A stretch of DNA of 64,000 nucleotides from Candidatus Goldiibacteriota bacterium (GCA_938034975.1 CALHNI010000001.1:41807-105806); one strand, 5' to 3'. Counted from the first letter of the stretch, positions 1 to 10,375 are shown. Notes: generated by a model from the sequence alone, not told the origin. Program-made: numbers and translations.

Positions 1-1
1 A

Positions 2-190
2 ATATTATTTTGCTGCAGGTACGAAAAAAAAACTTATTCTGCAGGACTGGACTTGCCTGAACTTGTAGAATCAGCTATTAAAAGATGTGGTAAATCATTA
101 AAAGAATGGTATATTACACCAGTTATATTTTTGCCTATGGGGATTCTAAGTGTATTTCTTTATGCCACAACATCTTCATCTGAAACGTAA
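2..190 (+). CDS. C-terminal fragment of a hypothetical protein with a probable TM segment, truncated by the window edge
   Basis: Open frame from base 2 reading ...YEKKTYSAGLDLPELVESAIKRCGKSLKEWYITPVIFLPMGILSVFLYATTSSSET*; start lies outside the window. Confidence 0.35.
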   Translation: MLFCCRYEKKTYSAGLDLPELVESAIKRCGKSLKEWYITPVIFLPMGILSVFLYATTSSSET

Positions 191-446
191 GTGGTATCGG
201 TGTTAGTATTGCCTAGGATTATTTTTATTACTTTAGATTCATAATCAGGCGTAATCATAAGTTCTTTAACACCCAGAACTATTTTAGCGTCTTCTTCGGA
301 AGATTTTAAATCTTTTACTGAAATTTTAGATGAAGGTTTAACATAGAAGGCATCACTAAGTTCTGTATGTTCTTTTTAATAACTGTCAAATCCAAACCAA
401 GTTGCTTATAACCATTAAGCAATTCTAATATAGTCAGACTTACCAT
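160..446 (-). pseudogene. Short hypothetical gene that appears frameshifted
   Basis: Minus-strand ATG at 446 opens MVSLTILELLNGYKQLGLDLTVIKK; a second frame continues KEHTELSDAFYVKPSSKISVKDLKSSEEDAKIVLGVKELMITPDYESKVIKIILGNTNTDTTYVSDEDVVA*. The frame change falls at an A-run near 370. Confidence 0.35.
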
Positions 447-448
447 GC

Positions 449-1054
449 TTAAAAGAATATTTTTATATGTGTTCCTATAAGCCAAGCTAAAACAACTACT
501 GCTCCAAGTGCTAATACATACAAAAATTTTTTAATTAAATTATCTTTTAGTTCTAAAAATTTATAATAGTTCCAAGAACTTTTTAACGCATCCAGATTTT
601 TTTGATACAGTGTAGTTAATTCATTATATATATCTATTAATAATTCTTTAGTTGCTGGATCTTCGCATTTTTCTATTTGTTTTTTAAGTTCATCTATAGT
701 AATTTCAGCAGCGTAAGAATATGCTCCCTTTTCTGCTCTAGCAGAAATAAGAATAAATGGTCGCAGTATATTAATATATTTTACTTTAACTACTTCCTGA
801 ATAAAATTTCTATGCATTTCTGCGGCAAATTTAAATTTTTTATAATACACCGCTTTATTTATCAAATAGAAAAAGAAAAATGCTCTTTCTTCGGGTATCA
901 TCTCCTTTAAATATATTTTATCTTTATAAGGTTCAATTCCATTTTTTACCACATTATCCGCAAGTTTATACAGGCCGTCTCGCAACATAATCTCATGGAT
1001 CTTCTTATGTTGTTCTTGTATTATACGTTCAAGTTCTGTTTTATATTTTTTCAT
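449..1054 (-). CDS. Hypothetical protein with C-terminal transmembrane helix
   Basis: 201-aa ORF; C-terminus FLYVLALGAVVVLAWLIGTHIKIFF is a TM segment; no family recognised. Confidence 0.7.
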   Translation of the reverse strand: MKKYKTELERIIQEQHKKIHEIMLRDGLYKLADNVVKNGIEPYKDKIYLKEMIPEERAFFFFYLINKAVYYKKFKFAAEMHRNFIQEVVKVKYINILRPFILISARAEKGAYSYAAEITIDELKKQIEKCEDPATKELLIDIYNELTTLYQKNLDALKSSWNYYKFLELKDNLIKKFLYVLALGAVVVLAWLIGTHIKIFF

Positions 1055-1078
1055 TGTATACCCTCCAGTTTCCCTTAT

Positions 1079-1450
1079 TTAAAATTGTTGAAACATATTT
1101 GATGGTATTTTTACTTCTGTAAGATATGCTGCTTTAAATATATAATGAAGTTTAGTTGCGTGGTCTAAGCATTCAGTTACATAATATAGCATAGCATTTA
1201 TTTTTGATCTTTCTGTAACTTTTTCTATATTTGTAGAATCTTGTTTAGCGATTGCTTCTCGTTTTACATCTGATGTAACCGATGGATCTATTTTTGATGA
1301 GTTCATAAGTGCTTTTGAGTATAACAATTTTGTTTCACGTTCTAATTCTGCCGAGGTAAAACTTAATAAGGTTTTAAACTCAGCAGGTTTTGCTCCTACA
1401 TTTATTTGCGGCTTCAATAGCCAAGTTTTAAAATGGAATTTGAAACTCAT
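1079..1450 (-). CDS. Hypothetical protein
   Basis: 123-aa ORF just upstream of and co-directional with the 449-1054 gene; no family recognised. Confidence 0.5.
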   Translation of the reverse strand: MSFKFHFKTWLLKPQINVGAKPAEFKTLLSFTSAELERETKLLYSKALMNSSKIDPSVTSDVKREAIAKQDSTNIEKVTERSKINAMLYYVTECLDHATKLHYIFKAAYLTEVKIPSNMFQQF

Positions 1451-1866
1451 GGTATGATAAATTATATTCTATGTAAATAATTTTGTCAAGAATACCCGCA
1501 GGCAGGCATACAAAAGGTATCTCTGGATTTTTTTCTATAACTATATGTATAGCCGCAAGCTTTATGTTTGCTCTTTTCTAAAACTACACATCTATAAACC
1601 CTGTGCCTACATTCTTTTTTATTTTTATTTCCCACTTTGGCAAAGTATGCCCTCGCCTTTTTAATTTTTCATTTAAATACACAATTTTAATGTATGGACA
1701 ATTCATAAATTAATTGCTCATATGTTTTTTGTAAAAAAATCCGCTTACCTTAAAAGGTGCGGCTATAAATGATTAATGTATTATAAAAATATTATTAGAA
1801 TCCATATTTTAAAAAAATTTCTATTAATTTTTGAGTTTTAGTAAACGATCAAAATTAAGTAAAAAT

Positions 1867-4848
1867 TTATTTTAATAACAGCAATATCTGCGGTTTTGAA
1901 CTTATGTTATTGTTATTTATATCAGTAAAATTTACCACAAAATAATATATACCATTAGATAATCTCATAAAGTTCTTACTCTCAATTAAAATATCTATAT
2001 CCCCAAATCCAAAATCACCTGTAATTTGTTTATTTATCACTAACCTTAAAGATGTTGTATAAATTTTAACATCTATTTTTTTGCATTTTTTTGTAATATT
2101 TATTTTTATATTAAGATAATCTCTAGCATTATATGGATTTGGATAAATTTTTATATTTTTTATTAAAAATTTTTCTTCTTTATCATCTTCAGGAACAGGT
2201 GTATTTACTGGTGTGTTTGTAAAAGTATTCGTTGCCGTAAAAACAGGTGTTTGTGAATTGGTATAAGTTGCTGTGTATGTAAAAGTCATATTTGATGTTT
2301 GAGTAAAAGTAAGAGTTGGACTATTTGTGTTTGAAAAAGTCAAAGTTATTTGAAATGTAAAACTCTGCGTTGGCGTCAAAGTATTTGTAAAAGTTATTGT
2401 AAATGTATTTGTTATTGTTGGTGTATAAGTAAATGTCCAGGTTGGTGGCTGTGTCCCGGTTACTGTTTTACTTGCAGTTTCTGTATTACTCGGTGTTGCT
2501 GTATAATTATATGTAGCTGTTGATGTCCATGTATTAGTGCTTGTTTGTGTATGAGTCATTGTTGGTGTTGTTGTAAAAGTTATTGTAAATGTATTTGTTA
2601 TTGTTGGTGTATAAGTAAATGTCCAGGTTGGTGGCTGTGTCCCGGTTACTGTTTTACTTGCAGTTTCTGTATTACTCGGTGTTGCTGTATAACTATATGT
2701 AGCTGTTGATGTGTATGTATTTGTCAGTGTATATGTATAAGTTTTTGTTGATGTTATAGTAAATGAATTTGTTGATGTATAAGTTATTGTGCCTGTAAAT
2801 GTATATGTTAATGTATTTGTTGTTGTAAAAGTTTTAGTATATGTATGTGTTGTTGTTGAAGTATTTGTTCTTGTATAACTTGGGGTTGATGTAAAAGTAA
2901 AAGTTGTTGTAAATGTTTTTGTTGGAGTATAAGTTGGCATACCCCAAAAAATTATATCATCAATATATACAGGTCCAGTTGTTCCACCACTAAATTGAAA
3001 CCCGACCCTTTCTATTTTTTCAACATTTATAATTTTATTGCCGTTTTGCCTGCCTGAATACGGATCAACAGAAAGAGTTGAAAGTGTAACAGTAAATTTT
3101 TCCCATAAATTCCCGGTTTTTGTAAATGGCATGCTTCTGTTTGACCAGTCCTCTCCATCAGGATTTGAACCACCTAATCCTGATTCAAACTCTTCAACTT
3201 TTATGAAAAAAACTGTTCCAGCAGATGCTTTTATCCAGAATGAAAAAGAAGTAGCACCTGTAAAATCACGCCAGTATTCAGGCGCTGTTGCCGTGGTATA
3301 AGGAGAACCTATTGACAGATAAGAACCCCAGCCACCAGGAGCACAAGGTGAAAAAGGCAATTTCATTGAACGCAATCCTGAATATTTATCATCTGGTGAA
3401 TTTTCAAGGACTGGGTTACAACCATCACCTATTGATGATGGTTCTTTTAATATACCTGTTTCAAAATCATCAAACAAGCCAGGAAGCGGCGTTGGTGTAA
3501 AAGTCGGAGTTGGGGTTAATGGATTCCAGGTATTTGTAGGAGTCGGAGTAGGATAATCACCAAGCGGATTTTTCATATTTCCAGTAAGAACAAGAAGATA
3601 TAGCATTTTTAAAATATCAGAAAAATAATCTGTTCCCCAGTTAACACCTGTATCAGTTGGGAAAGGGAAATTTATTAAATTTTCATAACATGTATTTAAC
3701 CATTGCTGATCACCTGTTGTCATTGCAGCAACTGCAATAGCACCCTGTAAAGGCGGAAGATTCATAACATCTTCGTCACATAAATCAGGAGACCTGTCTT
3801 TACGACAATATGTTTTTTCATTTCCATTTAGTGCATAATGGGATTTAATCTGTGTTGAAACGCCATTGTATTTTATCTTAAAAAAATTAGAAATTGTTGA
3901 TGGACATTCATATGCATACTGATGGTTCAAAGTTCCGTAAAGCAAATAATCATAAGTAAGACGCCATGGAGTCCTGCACGCATCCCACCAATATGAATAC
4001 GAATCCATTGCCCATGAGTCATTTGAATCATTTCTTGTGCCATCATAATTACACCAGTTAGGCATAAGCCAGGTATAAAGTCCTGTTTCTGGATTATAAG
4101 TATCAGGATGATTCTTATAATAATTTATAATTGTGTTGTATGTTCTTTGTGCTACCTGATACCATCTTGTTTCTCCTGTAAAATCGCCAAACATTCTATA
4201 ATATGCAGGTGCAAAATAACTTATATTACCAAAATCCCATCCATCTCCAGGGCGTATATCATTGTTATTTGTAACTTCATGACGCAATATTGCATCAATC
4301 AAAGTTAGTGCTTCCTGTCTGTAATTAATTGCTCCGCCTGAACCCCACTGATAATGCGCCATAATTAGTGCAAATGCAACATCTTCATCTGCATCAGTTG
4401 CAGCCCCTGTTCCTATTACTCCACCACCATCTGCTATTCTCCAGTTCATAAGACCATTCCCGTTCATATATCTTTTATAAAATTTCCACATCCCATCAAA
4501 ATATTGTTTTGTATTATTAGTTGCTGATGACATATAAACCATTATAATCATTCCATAACCAATACCTTCTGATACAGTATCTTCTGTGTTATTATCACCT
4601 GTTTCGTAACGAACCACTCTGTATTCATCTGCTGCCATCCACGGGTCTTGTGCTTTGCCATGAACATAATGATTTTTCCATTGGTCAAACCAATTTTGAC
4701 AATGCTGATTCATCTGCTCCTGGGTATAATTGTTTGGTTTTATTCCATAAGGATAATTTACTGCTTGGGGGAAAGGGAAATTACAGGTGTCTGAATATAA
4801 ATATAATGATATTAAATTAAATAGTAATAATGCATAAAATTTTTTCAT
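1867..4848 (-). CDS. Secreted GH8-family glycoside hydrolase (endoglucanase-like) with CBM11-like domain, Thr-rich linker and FlgD/type-A-like C-terminal domain
   Basis: Signal peptide; GH8 motifs TVSEGIGYGMIIMVYM and ATDADEDVAFALIMAHYQWG; DDFETG... carbohydrate-binding-like domain; about 240-aa T/S/F/Y-rich linker; C-terminal IYPNPYNARDYLNIKI. Confidence 0.88.
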   Translation of the reverse strand: MKKFYALLLFNLISLYLYSDTCNFPFPQAVNYPYGIKPNNYTQEQMNQHCQNWFDQWKNHYVHGKAQDPWMAADEYRVVRYETGDNNTEDTVSEGIGYGMIIMVYMSSATNNTKQYFDGMWKFYKRYMNGNGLMNWRIADGGGVIGTGAATDADEDVAFALIMAHYQWGSGGAINYRQEALTLIDAILRHEVTNNNDIRPGDGWDFGNISYFAPAYYRMFGDFTGETRWYQVAQRTYNTIINYYKNHPDTYNPETGLYTWLMPNWCNYDGTRNDSNDSWAMDSYSYWWDACRTPWRLTYDYLLYGTLNHQYAYECPSTISNFFKIKYNGVSTQIKSHYALNGNEKTYCRKDRSPDLCDEDVMNLPPLQGAIAVAAMTTGDQQWLNTCYENLINFPFPTDTGVNWGTDYFSDILKMLYLLVLTGNMKNPLGDYPTPTPTNTWNPLTPTPTFTPTPLPGLFDDFETGILKEPSSIGDGCNPVLENSPDDKYSGLRSMKLPFSPCAPGGWGSYLSIGSPYTTATAPEYWRDFTGATSFSFWIKASAGTVFFIKVEEFESGLGGSNPDGEDWSNRSMPFTKTGNLWEKFTVTLSTLSVDPYSGRQNGNKIINVEKIERVGFQFSGGTTGPVYIDDIIFWGMPTYTPTKTFTTTFTFTSTPSYTRTNTSTTTHTYTKTFTTTNTLTYTFTGTITYTSTNSFTITSTKTYTYTLTNTYTSTATYSYTATPSNTETASKTVTGTQPPTWTFTYTPTITNTFTITFTTTPTMTHTQTSTNTWTSTATYNYTATPSNTETASKTVTGTQPPTWTFTYTPTITNTFTITFTNTLTPTQSFTFQITLTFSNTNSPTLTFTQTSNMTFTYTATYTNSQTPVFTATNTFTNTPVNTPVPEDDKEEKFLIKNIKIYPNPYNARDYLNIKINITKKCKKIDVKIYTTSLRLVINKQITGDFGFGDIDILIESKNFMRLSNGIYYFVVNFTDINNNNISSKPQILLLLK
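2387..2714 (-). repeat. Tandem direct repeat within GH8 Thr-rich linker (period 186 bp / 62 aa)
   Basis: 2387-2528 and 2573-2714 are near identical (one clear mismatch, ataattatatg versus ataactatatg), both encoding TATYxYTATPSNTETASKTVTGTQPPTWTFTYTPTITNTFTITFT. Confidence 0.85.
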
Positions 4849-4953
4849 TTTTTTACACCATTAAGCAACATAAATAACTTAATATAATACCTATTTAAAC
4901 GTTTAGACAAATAAAAATAAATTTTGTTTCGTTCTTGCTTTTTAATATGCAAT

Positions 4954-6579
4954 CTACTTATTCACTTCGTTATAAATAACATCTAACAGAATATTTTCAT
5001 TATTTATATAATCCCCTGTTATATCCCAAACAAAAACGCCTGATAAATTTTTCAAAATAGCATATTTTACTTTTTCTTTGATTGATCTTGCATTATCATA
5101 ACTGATTATATTTTTTCCCCCAGTCTGATAAAGATATGGAACTTTTGCAGCATCATCCCATTTTTCCTGCCAGTTAGAACCAATTAAAGGATGAATTGTA
5201 TAATACTGCATATATTCATCACTGCAATTGCCTGAACATTTTTCATTTATATTGCCACAGGTTAAAAATTTTCTTCCAAAAAATGGTATTCCTAAATTTA
5301 CCTTATCTGCTTTAACCAAGCGAGTATTTAAAATATAATCAATTGCTGCATCACAACTTAAATTATCAAAAATATCATTTCCGGTAAAAAGCGGCGAATT
5401 ATGACCGCAATGGTCTGACCATGAGCCATGAAAATCATAAGTCATCACATTATAAAAATCAACAAACTTATCAAAATTTTCATAATCAAGCCACTGGGCA
5501 TAAAAATGTCCAGGATTTACAGCCAGTGTTATCAAAAAATATGATGCTACCCCACCTTTCCTTTTAAAACATTCTTTTACTTCTTTTAAAAGCAAAACAA
5601 AATTTTTTTTATCAGTTATCCCTTCTGGAAACTCCCAATCAAAATCAATTCCATCATATCTGTTTTCGCGCAGGAACTTTTCCAGATTTTCCGCAAAGAT
5701 TTTTCGTAATTCTTCAGATGCAGCAATTCTTCTGAATGCAGCAGATGCTTCAAGATTATAACCACCTATTGATGCCAAAACTTTTACTCCTGCCCTGTGT
5801 GCATCATCCAAAAGTTCCGGTTCTGAATATCCCCCAGGTATCTGTATTTCACCTGATGCTGTTGGCAGGATAAATGCGTGGCAAATATGTGTAATTTTTT
5901 TTAATGGTATTTTGCTTGACCTGTATTGTGGATTCCAATATGGATAATAAACAAATATTTTTTTCCCTTTTATTGTTTTGTCTGGCATTGCTGTTGGTGT
6001 TGGAGTAACTGTTGGTGTTTTAGAAATAAGTTTTATATTATCAAAATAAATTTCTTTTACATTATTTTCTTTTTTATCTATGAAAACAAAATTTATTCTG
6101 TCAATTTTATCTTTTTCAGTTATTTCATTCTCTGTTTTTCTTTTAAAATCAAATTCAAAATAAACATTATTTTTGCCACAGGTTAAAAGTGCATCATTTG
6201 CAATTTTTTGCATAACTTTACTTTTAGTAATACTATCAGCATAAATTGAAATATCAAAAAATTCATTTTTATATGATGAAGAACAGGGTATATAAACATC
6301 TAGGTATAATCCTTTATATATTGATAATTTATCAGGTTTAAAATCCGAAAGTATAGCAATATCATCTTTTATAATACCATGATTTAAAATAGTAATCTTT
6401 AATGCATAATTCCCCTGGGTTATAGCCTGTTTTTCTTCATTTGAAACTTTTCTTTCTGCACCTTGTCCAATCCATATCCCATTGCTTTTTATGGATTCAC
6501 AGTCATTCAATAAAAAATCCGATGAAAAAGTTAAAAATTTAAAAAAAACCAATAATAAAGAAAATATAATTTTTTTCAC
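4954..6579 (-). CDS. Secreted GH18 chitinase-like glycoside hydrolase
   Basis: Signal peptide; short TPTPTA linker; KIFVYYPYWNPQYR, KVLASIGGYN and the GH18 catalytic motif YDGIDFDWEFPEG. Confidence 0.9.
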   Translation of the reverse strand: MKKIIFSLLLVFFKFLTFSSDFLLNDCESIKSNGIWIGQGAERKVSNEEKQAITQGNYALKITILNHGIIKDDIAILSDFKPDKLSIYKGLYLDVYIPCSSSYKNEFFDISIYADSITKSKVMQKIANDALLTCGKNNVYFEFDFKRKTENEITEKDKIDRINFVFIDKKENNVKEIYFDNIKLISKTPTVTPTPTAMPDKTIKGKKIFVYYPYWNPQYRSSKIPLKKITHICHAFILPTASGEIQIPGGYSEPELLDDAHRAGVKVLASIGGYNLEASAAFRRIAASEELRKIFAENLEKFLRENRYDGIDFDWEFPEGITDKKNFVLLLKEVKECFKRKGGVASYFLITLAVNPGHFYAQWLDYENFDKFVDFYNVMTYDFHGSWSDHCGHNSPLFTGNDIFDNLSCDAAIDYILNTRLVKADKVNLGIPFFGRKFLTCGNINEKCSGNCSDEYMQYYTIHPLIGSNWQEKWDDAAKVPYLYQTGGKNIISYDNARSIKEKVKYAILKNLSGVFVWDITGDYINNENILLDVIYNEVNK

Positions 6580-6602
6580 AATTTTACCTGCCCATTTTTT
6601 TT

Positions 6603-8432
6603 CTAACTTCTTTCAGTAATTTCGCATATTTTTTTTATTTCATTATTTATATCAGCATTTAATAATTCTTCAAGGGATAAAGGCAACAATAAATTCCAGT
6701 TTTTATCACTTATAATACCAGGGGTATTTATTCTTAAATCCCATTTGTCAGTATTATTAAAATAATCACCTAGTGATAAAAAATCAAATATATTCTGTAT
6801 AGAAAAAATTGATTTGGCTTTCATACATTTTATAAGTGCTGTTCTTACGAATTCTTTTGTTGCTTTTTCTTTATCTAAATTTTCATTTTCAAGGTATTTT
6901 AAAAATTTTTCTTTTTCATCAAATGTTTCTCTGTGTAAATCATAGAACATCCAAACTTCATCCCTTGTTTTTTTCAGGGTCTCAAGCACTTTTTCAGGTG
7001 AATTTATTTCGCTTTTCCATCTTAATCTTTTTGCTTTTAAATCTTTTACTTCAAAAAGTTTTTCTAAAATTTCTTTATAACTAAAATTATATTCATTACA
7101 TAACTTTTCAACAAGTGCTTTATCAACTTTGCCTGCTTCTTCTTCCCACCAGCAAATAAGCAAAGTCATGTCATGACTTGAAATTACTGATACTGAATTT
7201 TCCCTGTATTCAGACTCTTTTTTAAATTCATAAGTTTTTCCCCAATCCCGCATCCACCGCTGCACATCAATCCCAGGTATTGAAAATTTTTTTAATGTAT
7301 CAAAAGAACATTGCGGAACAACCCCTAAATCTTCAGCACATGGCAACATATCTGATACATAAAGCATAGCATTTAAAATTTTCTGTCCGTTTTTTTCCCA
7401 TTTTTTTTCATCTTCAGGGTCAAATTTACCATTTAAACCAAAAGTATTTTCCGGCTCTGACAGTTCAATTGTCCATATCCTGAAAAGACCTACAAAATGG
7501 TCTATCCTGAACATATCATAAAAATTTTCTGTGTATTTTAATTTTTCTTTTAAATAAACAAAATTTTCTTTTTCTATTTCTTCCCAGTTGTATGGTGGCA
7601 TTCCCCATCTTTGCCCTTTTGCAAAATACATATCCGGTGGTGCGCCAGATGCCAAATTTAATTTAAAATATTTTCTGTTTGCCCATACATCAGCTGAATC
7701 ACGGGAAACCAGAAAAGGTATATCCCCTAAAATAAAAACCCCATTTTTATTTGCATATTCTTTAATTTCTTTTAATTGCAAATATGCCTGCCATTGAAGC
7801 CATCTGAAAAAATTTATCCTGTCAAAATTTTCTTCCTGAAATTTTCCCAATTGTTCTTCGTCTTTTTCTTTATATCTTATCTCCCATTGCTCCCATGCAC
7901 TTTGATTATTTTTTTCTTTCAAAACTGTAAAAATAGCATAATCATTTATCCAGAAGGCATTTTTATCCACATAAGTTTCGTATTCTTTACATATTTCTTT
8001 TTGAATTTTAAATATTTCCCATAATATCTTTAATTTTTCTTTTTTAATTTCATAATTTACACGTTCTTTTAATATAAATTTTTCTTTTAATTTTTCAATT
8101 TCAGGTAAAAATTTTTCTAAATTTTGTGCATTCAGTTTGTATAAATTAATATAAGCAGGTTCAATTGCAAATGTTGAAATACAATCATAAGGGGTAAATT
8201 TATAGCCGGTATCATTTAATGGTAATAGTTGTATTATTGAAAGTCCGCATTTTTTACACCAGTCAACCAGAATTTTCAAATCAAAAAAATCACCTATCCC
8301 AGTTGAATTTTTGGAATAGATTGAAAAAAGTGGGACTAAAACTCCGGCTCTTCTTTTTATTCCTATTTTTTCCCATTTATTTTTTGTTTGTGAATCCAAA
8401 AATTTTTTATATATTTCTTTGCTAAATAACAT
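6603..8432 (-). CDS. malQ: 4-alpha-glucanotransferase (GH77)
   Basis: RRAGVLVPLFSIYSKNSTGIGDF, LGDIPFLVSRDSADVWANRKYF, GAPPDMYFAKGQRWGMPPYNW, FRIDHFVGLFRIW, CAEDLGVVP are amylomaltase motifs. Confidence 0.93.
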   Translation of the reverse strand: MLFSKEIYKKFLDSQTKNKWEKIGIKRRAGVLVPLFSIYSKNSTGIGDFFDLKILVDWCKKCGLSIIQLLPLNDTGYKFTPYDCISTFAIEPAYINLYKLNAQNLEKFLPEIEKLKEKFILKERVNYEIKKEKLKILWEIFKIQKEICKEYETYVDKNAFWINDYAIFTVLKEKNNQSAWEQWEIRYKEKDEEQLGKFQEENFDRINFFRWLQWQAYLQLKEIKEYANKNGVFILGDIPFLVSRDSADVWANRKYFKLNLASGAPPDMYFAKGQRWGMPPYNWEEIEKENFVYLKEKLKYTENFYDMFRIDHFVGLFRIWTIELSEPENTFGLNGKFDPEDEKKWEKNGQKILNAMLYVSDMLPCAEDLGVVPQCSFDTLKKFSIPGIDVQRWMRDWGKTYEFKKESEYRENSVSVISSHDMTLLICWWEEEAGKVDKALVEKLCNEYNFSYKEILEKLFEVKDLKAKRLRWKSEINSPEKVLETLKKTRDEVWMFYDLHRETFDEKEKFLKYLENENLDKEKATKEFVRTALIKCMKAKSIFSIQNIFDFLSLGDYFNNTDKWDLRINTPGIISDKNWNLLLPLSLEELLNADINNEIKKICEITERS

Positions 8433-8511
8433 ATTTTTTCCTTAAAAATTTTTATAGATTATACTTAATAAATATAGATTTGTCATTTAAATTCTATATG
8501 TCCAAAGGTAA

Positions 8512-8757
8512 TTATCTACTGATAGGTTTTTTTATATTATCTAAATTTTTCATTGATACATCAAGATCAGAAAGAAGCATCCTTTTTCTATGGTCAAGTT
8601 CCATTATTCTTTTTTTTCTTTTTTCTTTTTTTTCCTCAGAATAATCTGTTTTCTTTCTTTCGGAAAATGAAAATACATATCTATATAGTTCTTCTTCTGT
8701 TAAATTATTTTCCCTGGCAAATTTTAAAAATTCTTCAGTAAAAATTTTTTTAATCAT
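8512..8757 (-). CDS. Small hypothetical charged protein
   Basis: 81-aa ORF with Lys/Glu-rich composition; sensible start spacing. Confidence 0.5.
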   Translation of the reverse strand: MIKKIFTEEFLKFARENNLTEEELYRYVFSFSERKKTDYSEEKKEKRKKRIMELDHRKRMLLSDLDVSMKNLDNIKKPISR

Positions 8758-8868
8758 AAATTTTTCCTTTTAATATATACACTAATTTATCCGCACATAA
8801 CCATAAAATAAATAATTTTCTATTTTTATTATACCAAATGATTAAATTTTTACAATAATTTAATTTTT

Positions 8869-9072
8869 CCGTAAAAACGCATTAAAAATCGCGTTTTTTA
8901 CAAAAAAACAAAATATTTTTATTATTTTTATTTAAATTATAATGCATTATTTTATTCACCCATTTTTTATTTTTAAAAAAAACAAGTGTTGTTTTGAATA
9001 TTTTATTTTTTTAAATAATATATAATTTTTTTCTTCTGAAAATCGAAATCTTCTTATAATGCGATTTTCAGG
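8869..9072 (+). repeat. Hairpin-ended intergenic repeat, copy A
   Basis: Starts CCGTAAAAACGCATTAAAAATCGCGTTTTTTAC; ends CTGAAAATCGAAATCTTCTTATAATGCGATTTTCAGG. Confidence 0.85.
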
Positions 9073-9097
9073 TTTTCGCTTTCACTTTGAATATAAT

Positions 9098-9974
9098 TTA
9101 ATATAAAACAATATGCCCTAATACCGCCATTCTAAAATCAGCATAAGGTTTTAATTTTATTTTTATTGCATCAAAACCATTTTTTGAAACTTCATCAGGC
9201 AGATTTATAATATTATTAAATACCTGGAATTGATACATATTTATTGGTAATGAAAAAATTTTTGTATTATATACGACAGAACCATTTTTTAAAAAAAATA
9301 ATATCATATTCATTTTTAGACACTGATATGTGAACCTGATTTTTATGAATGATTTTATCAAATTCAACAATTAAACCACCTGATGGTATAAAAATATTAT
9401 TTTTATCATCTCATGGAGTACCATCCTGAACTGACCTATTAATCATATCATAAGAAACATATAATTCATTTTCTTTTTTATTTTGATGGTATTTTTTTAT
9501 GAGTCCATTATATATACCAATATTCATTTTAAATATTTCTTTTAATCTTTCTTTTGAGAAAATATTTTCACCCGAAATAATTACTTTTAACTTATCATAA
9601 TACAAAGCAAGGTTTTTTTCATAAATAAAATTTTCACCTTTAACTATTGTTTCAATATAACCATCTGGTATTTCCCTTTGAAAATGTCCTATTCTGCAAT
9701 CCGGCACAGGATAAAGACGGGCAAGTAAAGGTTCTGTTATTGCTAAATCATCAATTATATTCCATGTTAAGCCATAGCCATTTATGAAATTGTCTATAAC
9801 TCGCATTGTAATGAATGCATCTTCATTTGCCCATGCATTCCTGAGCACAGTTATTATGAAAATAATAAACAATATAAAAGTCAAAATATTTAAAACAAAA
9901 GAACTATATATATAATTTGTTTCATTATATTTTTTAATAAAAACAAAAAATAAAACTAAAATCAAAACGAACAA
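9098..9974 (-). pseudogene. Decayed membrane glycosyltransferase (AftB / GT-C like) remnant
   Basis: NEDAFITMRVIDNFINGYGLTWN joins directly to IIDDLAITEPLLARLYPVPDCRIGHFQREIPDGYIETI, followed by an in-frame TGA (9411-9413), then DDKNNIFIPSGGLIVEFDKIIHKNQVHISVSKNEYDIIFFKKW, then a frameshift at a T/A homopolymer (~9285-9300) and ...NGFDAIKIKLKPYADFRMAVLGHIVLY*. Confidence 0.75.
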
Positions 9975-10051
9975 TTGTGGGGTATTATAAAATTTATTGT
10001 TTTTATATACACAGCCAATTTATTTAGCACCTGTGTTTTTTCTATAAAAAT

Positions 10052-10285
10052 TCACCAATAATTATATAAAATGATACTTAGTATAAAAATTAAAAAGATA
10101 AGAAACGAAATGGATAATTTTAAGATTATATTATTTTTTATTACAAAAAAAGTATGAATAACAAATAGCACAATTAATAACAACCATAGACAAACCAGCA
10201 AAATATCATTTCTGGCTGTTTCAATGACAAAAATGCAAAAGTTTTTATTTATTAAACAACCTATCAGTAAAGCTAAAAAAAAAGA
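10052..10285 (-). pseudogene. TM-rich coding remnant, possibly part of the same decayed glycosyltransferase locus
   Basis: Open minus frame without an obvious start: FFLALLIGCLINKNFCIFVIETARNDILLVCLWLLLIVLFVIHTFFVIKNNIILKLSISFLIFLIFILSIILYNYW*. Confidence 0.4.
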
Positions 10286-10375
10286 AAATTATATATATTT
10301 TTTTTAAATTTATTTTTTCTTTCATAAAATAAATAATAAAATAAATTATAATCACAGTCAATAATATTTCAAATT

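Noticed and set aside
1735-1775. Hairpin CCGCTTACCTTAAAAGGTGCGG as a regulatory RNA
   Set aside because: Short, bulged stem in an AT-rich gap downstream of the GH8 gene; too weak to call more than a possible terminator.
2206-2935. Possible CRISPR or tandem satellite in the ~18-30 bp periodic GTNTTNGT-like region
   Set aside because: It is in-frame coding sequence for a Thr-rich linker; units are degenerate and lack fixed-length unique spacers.
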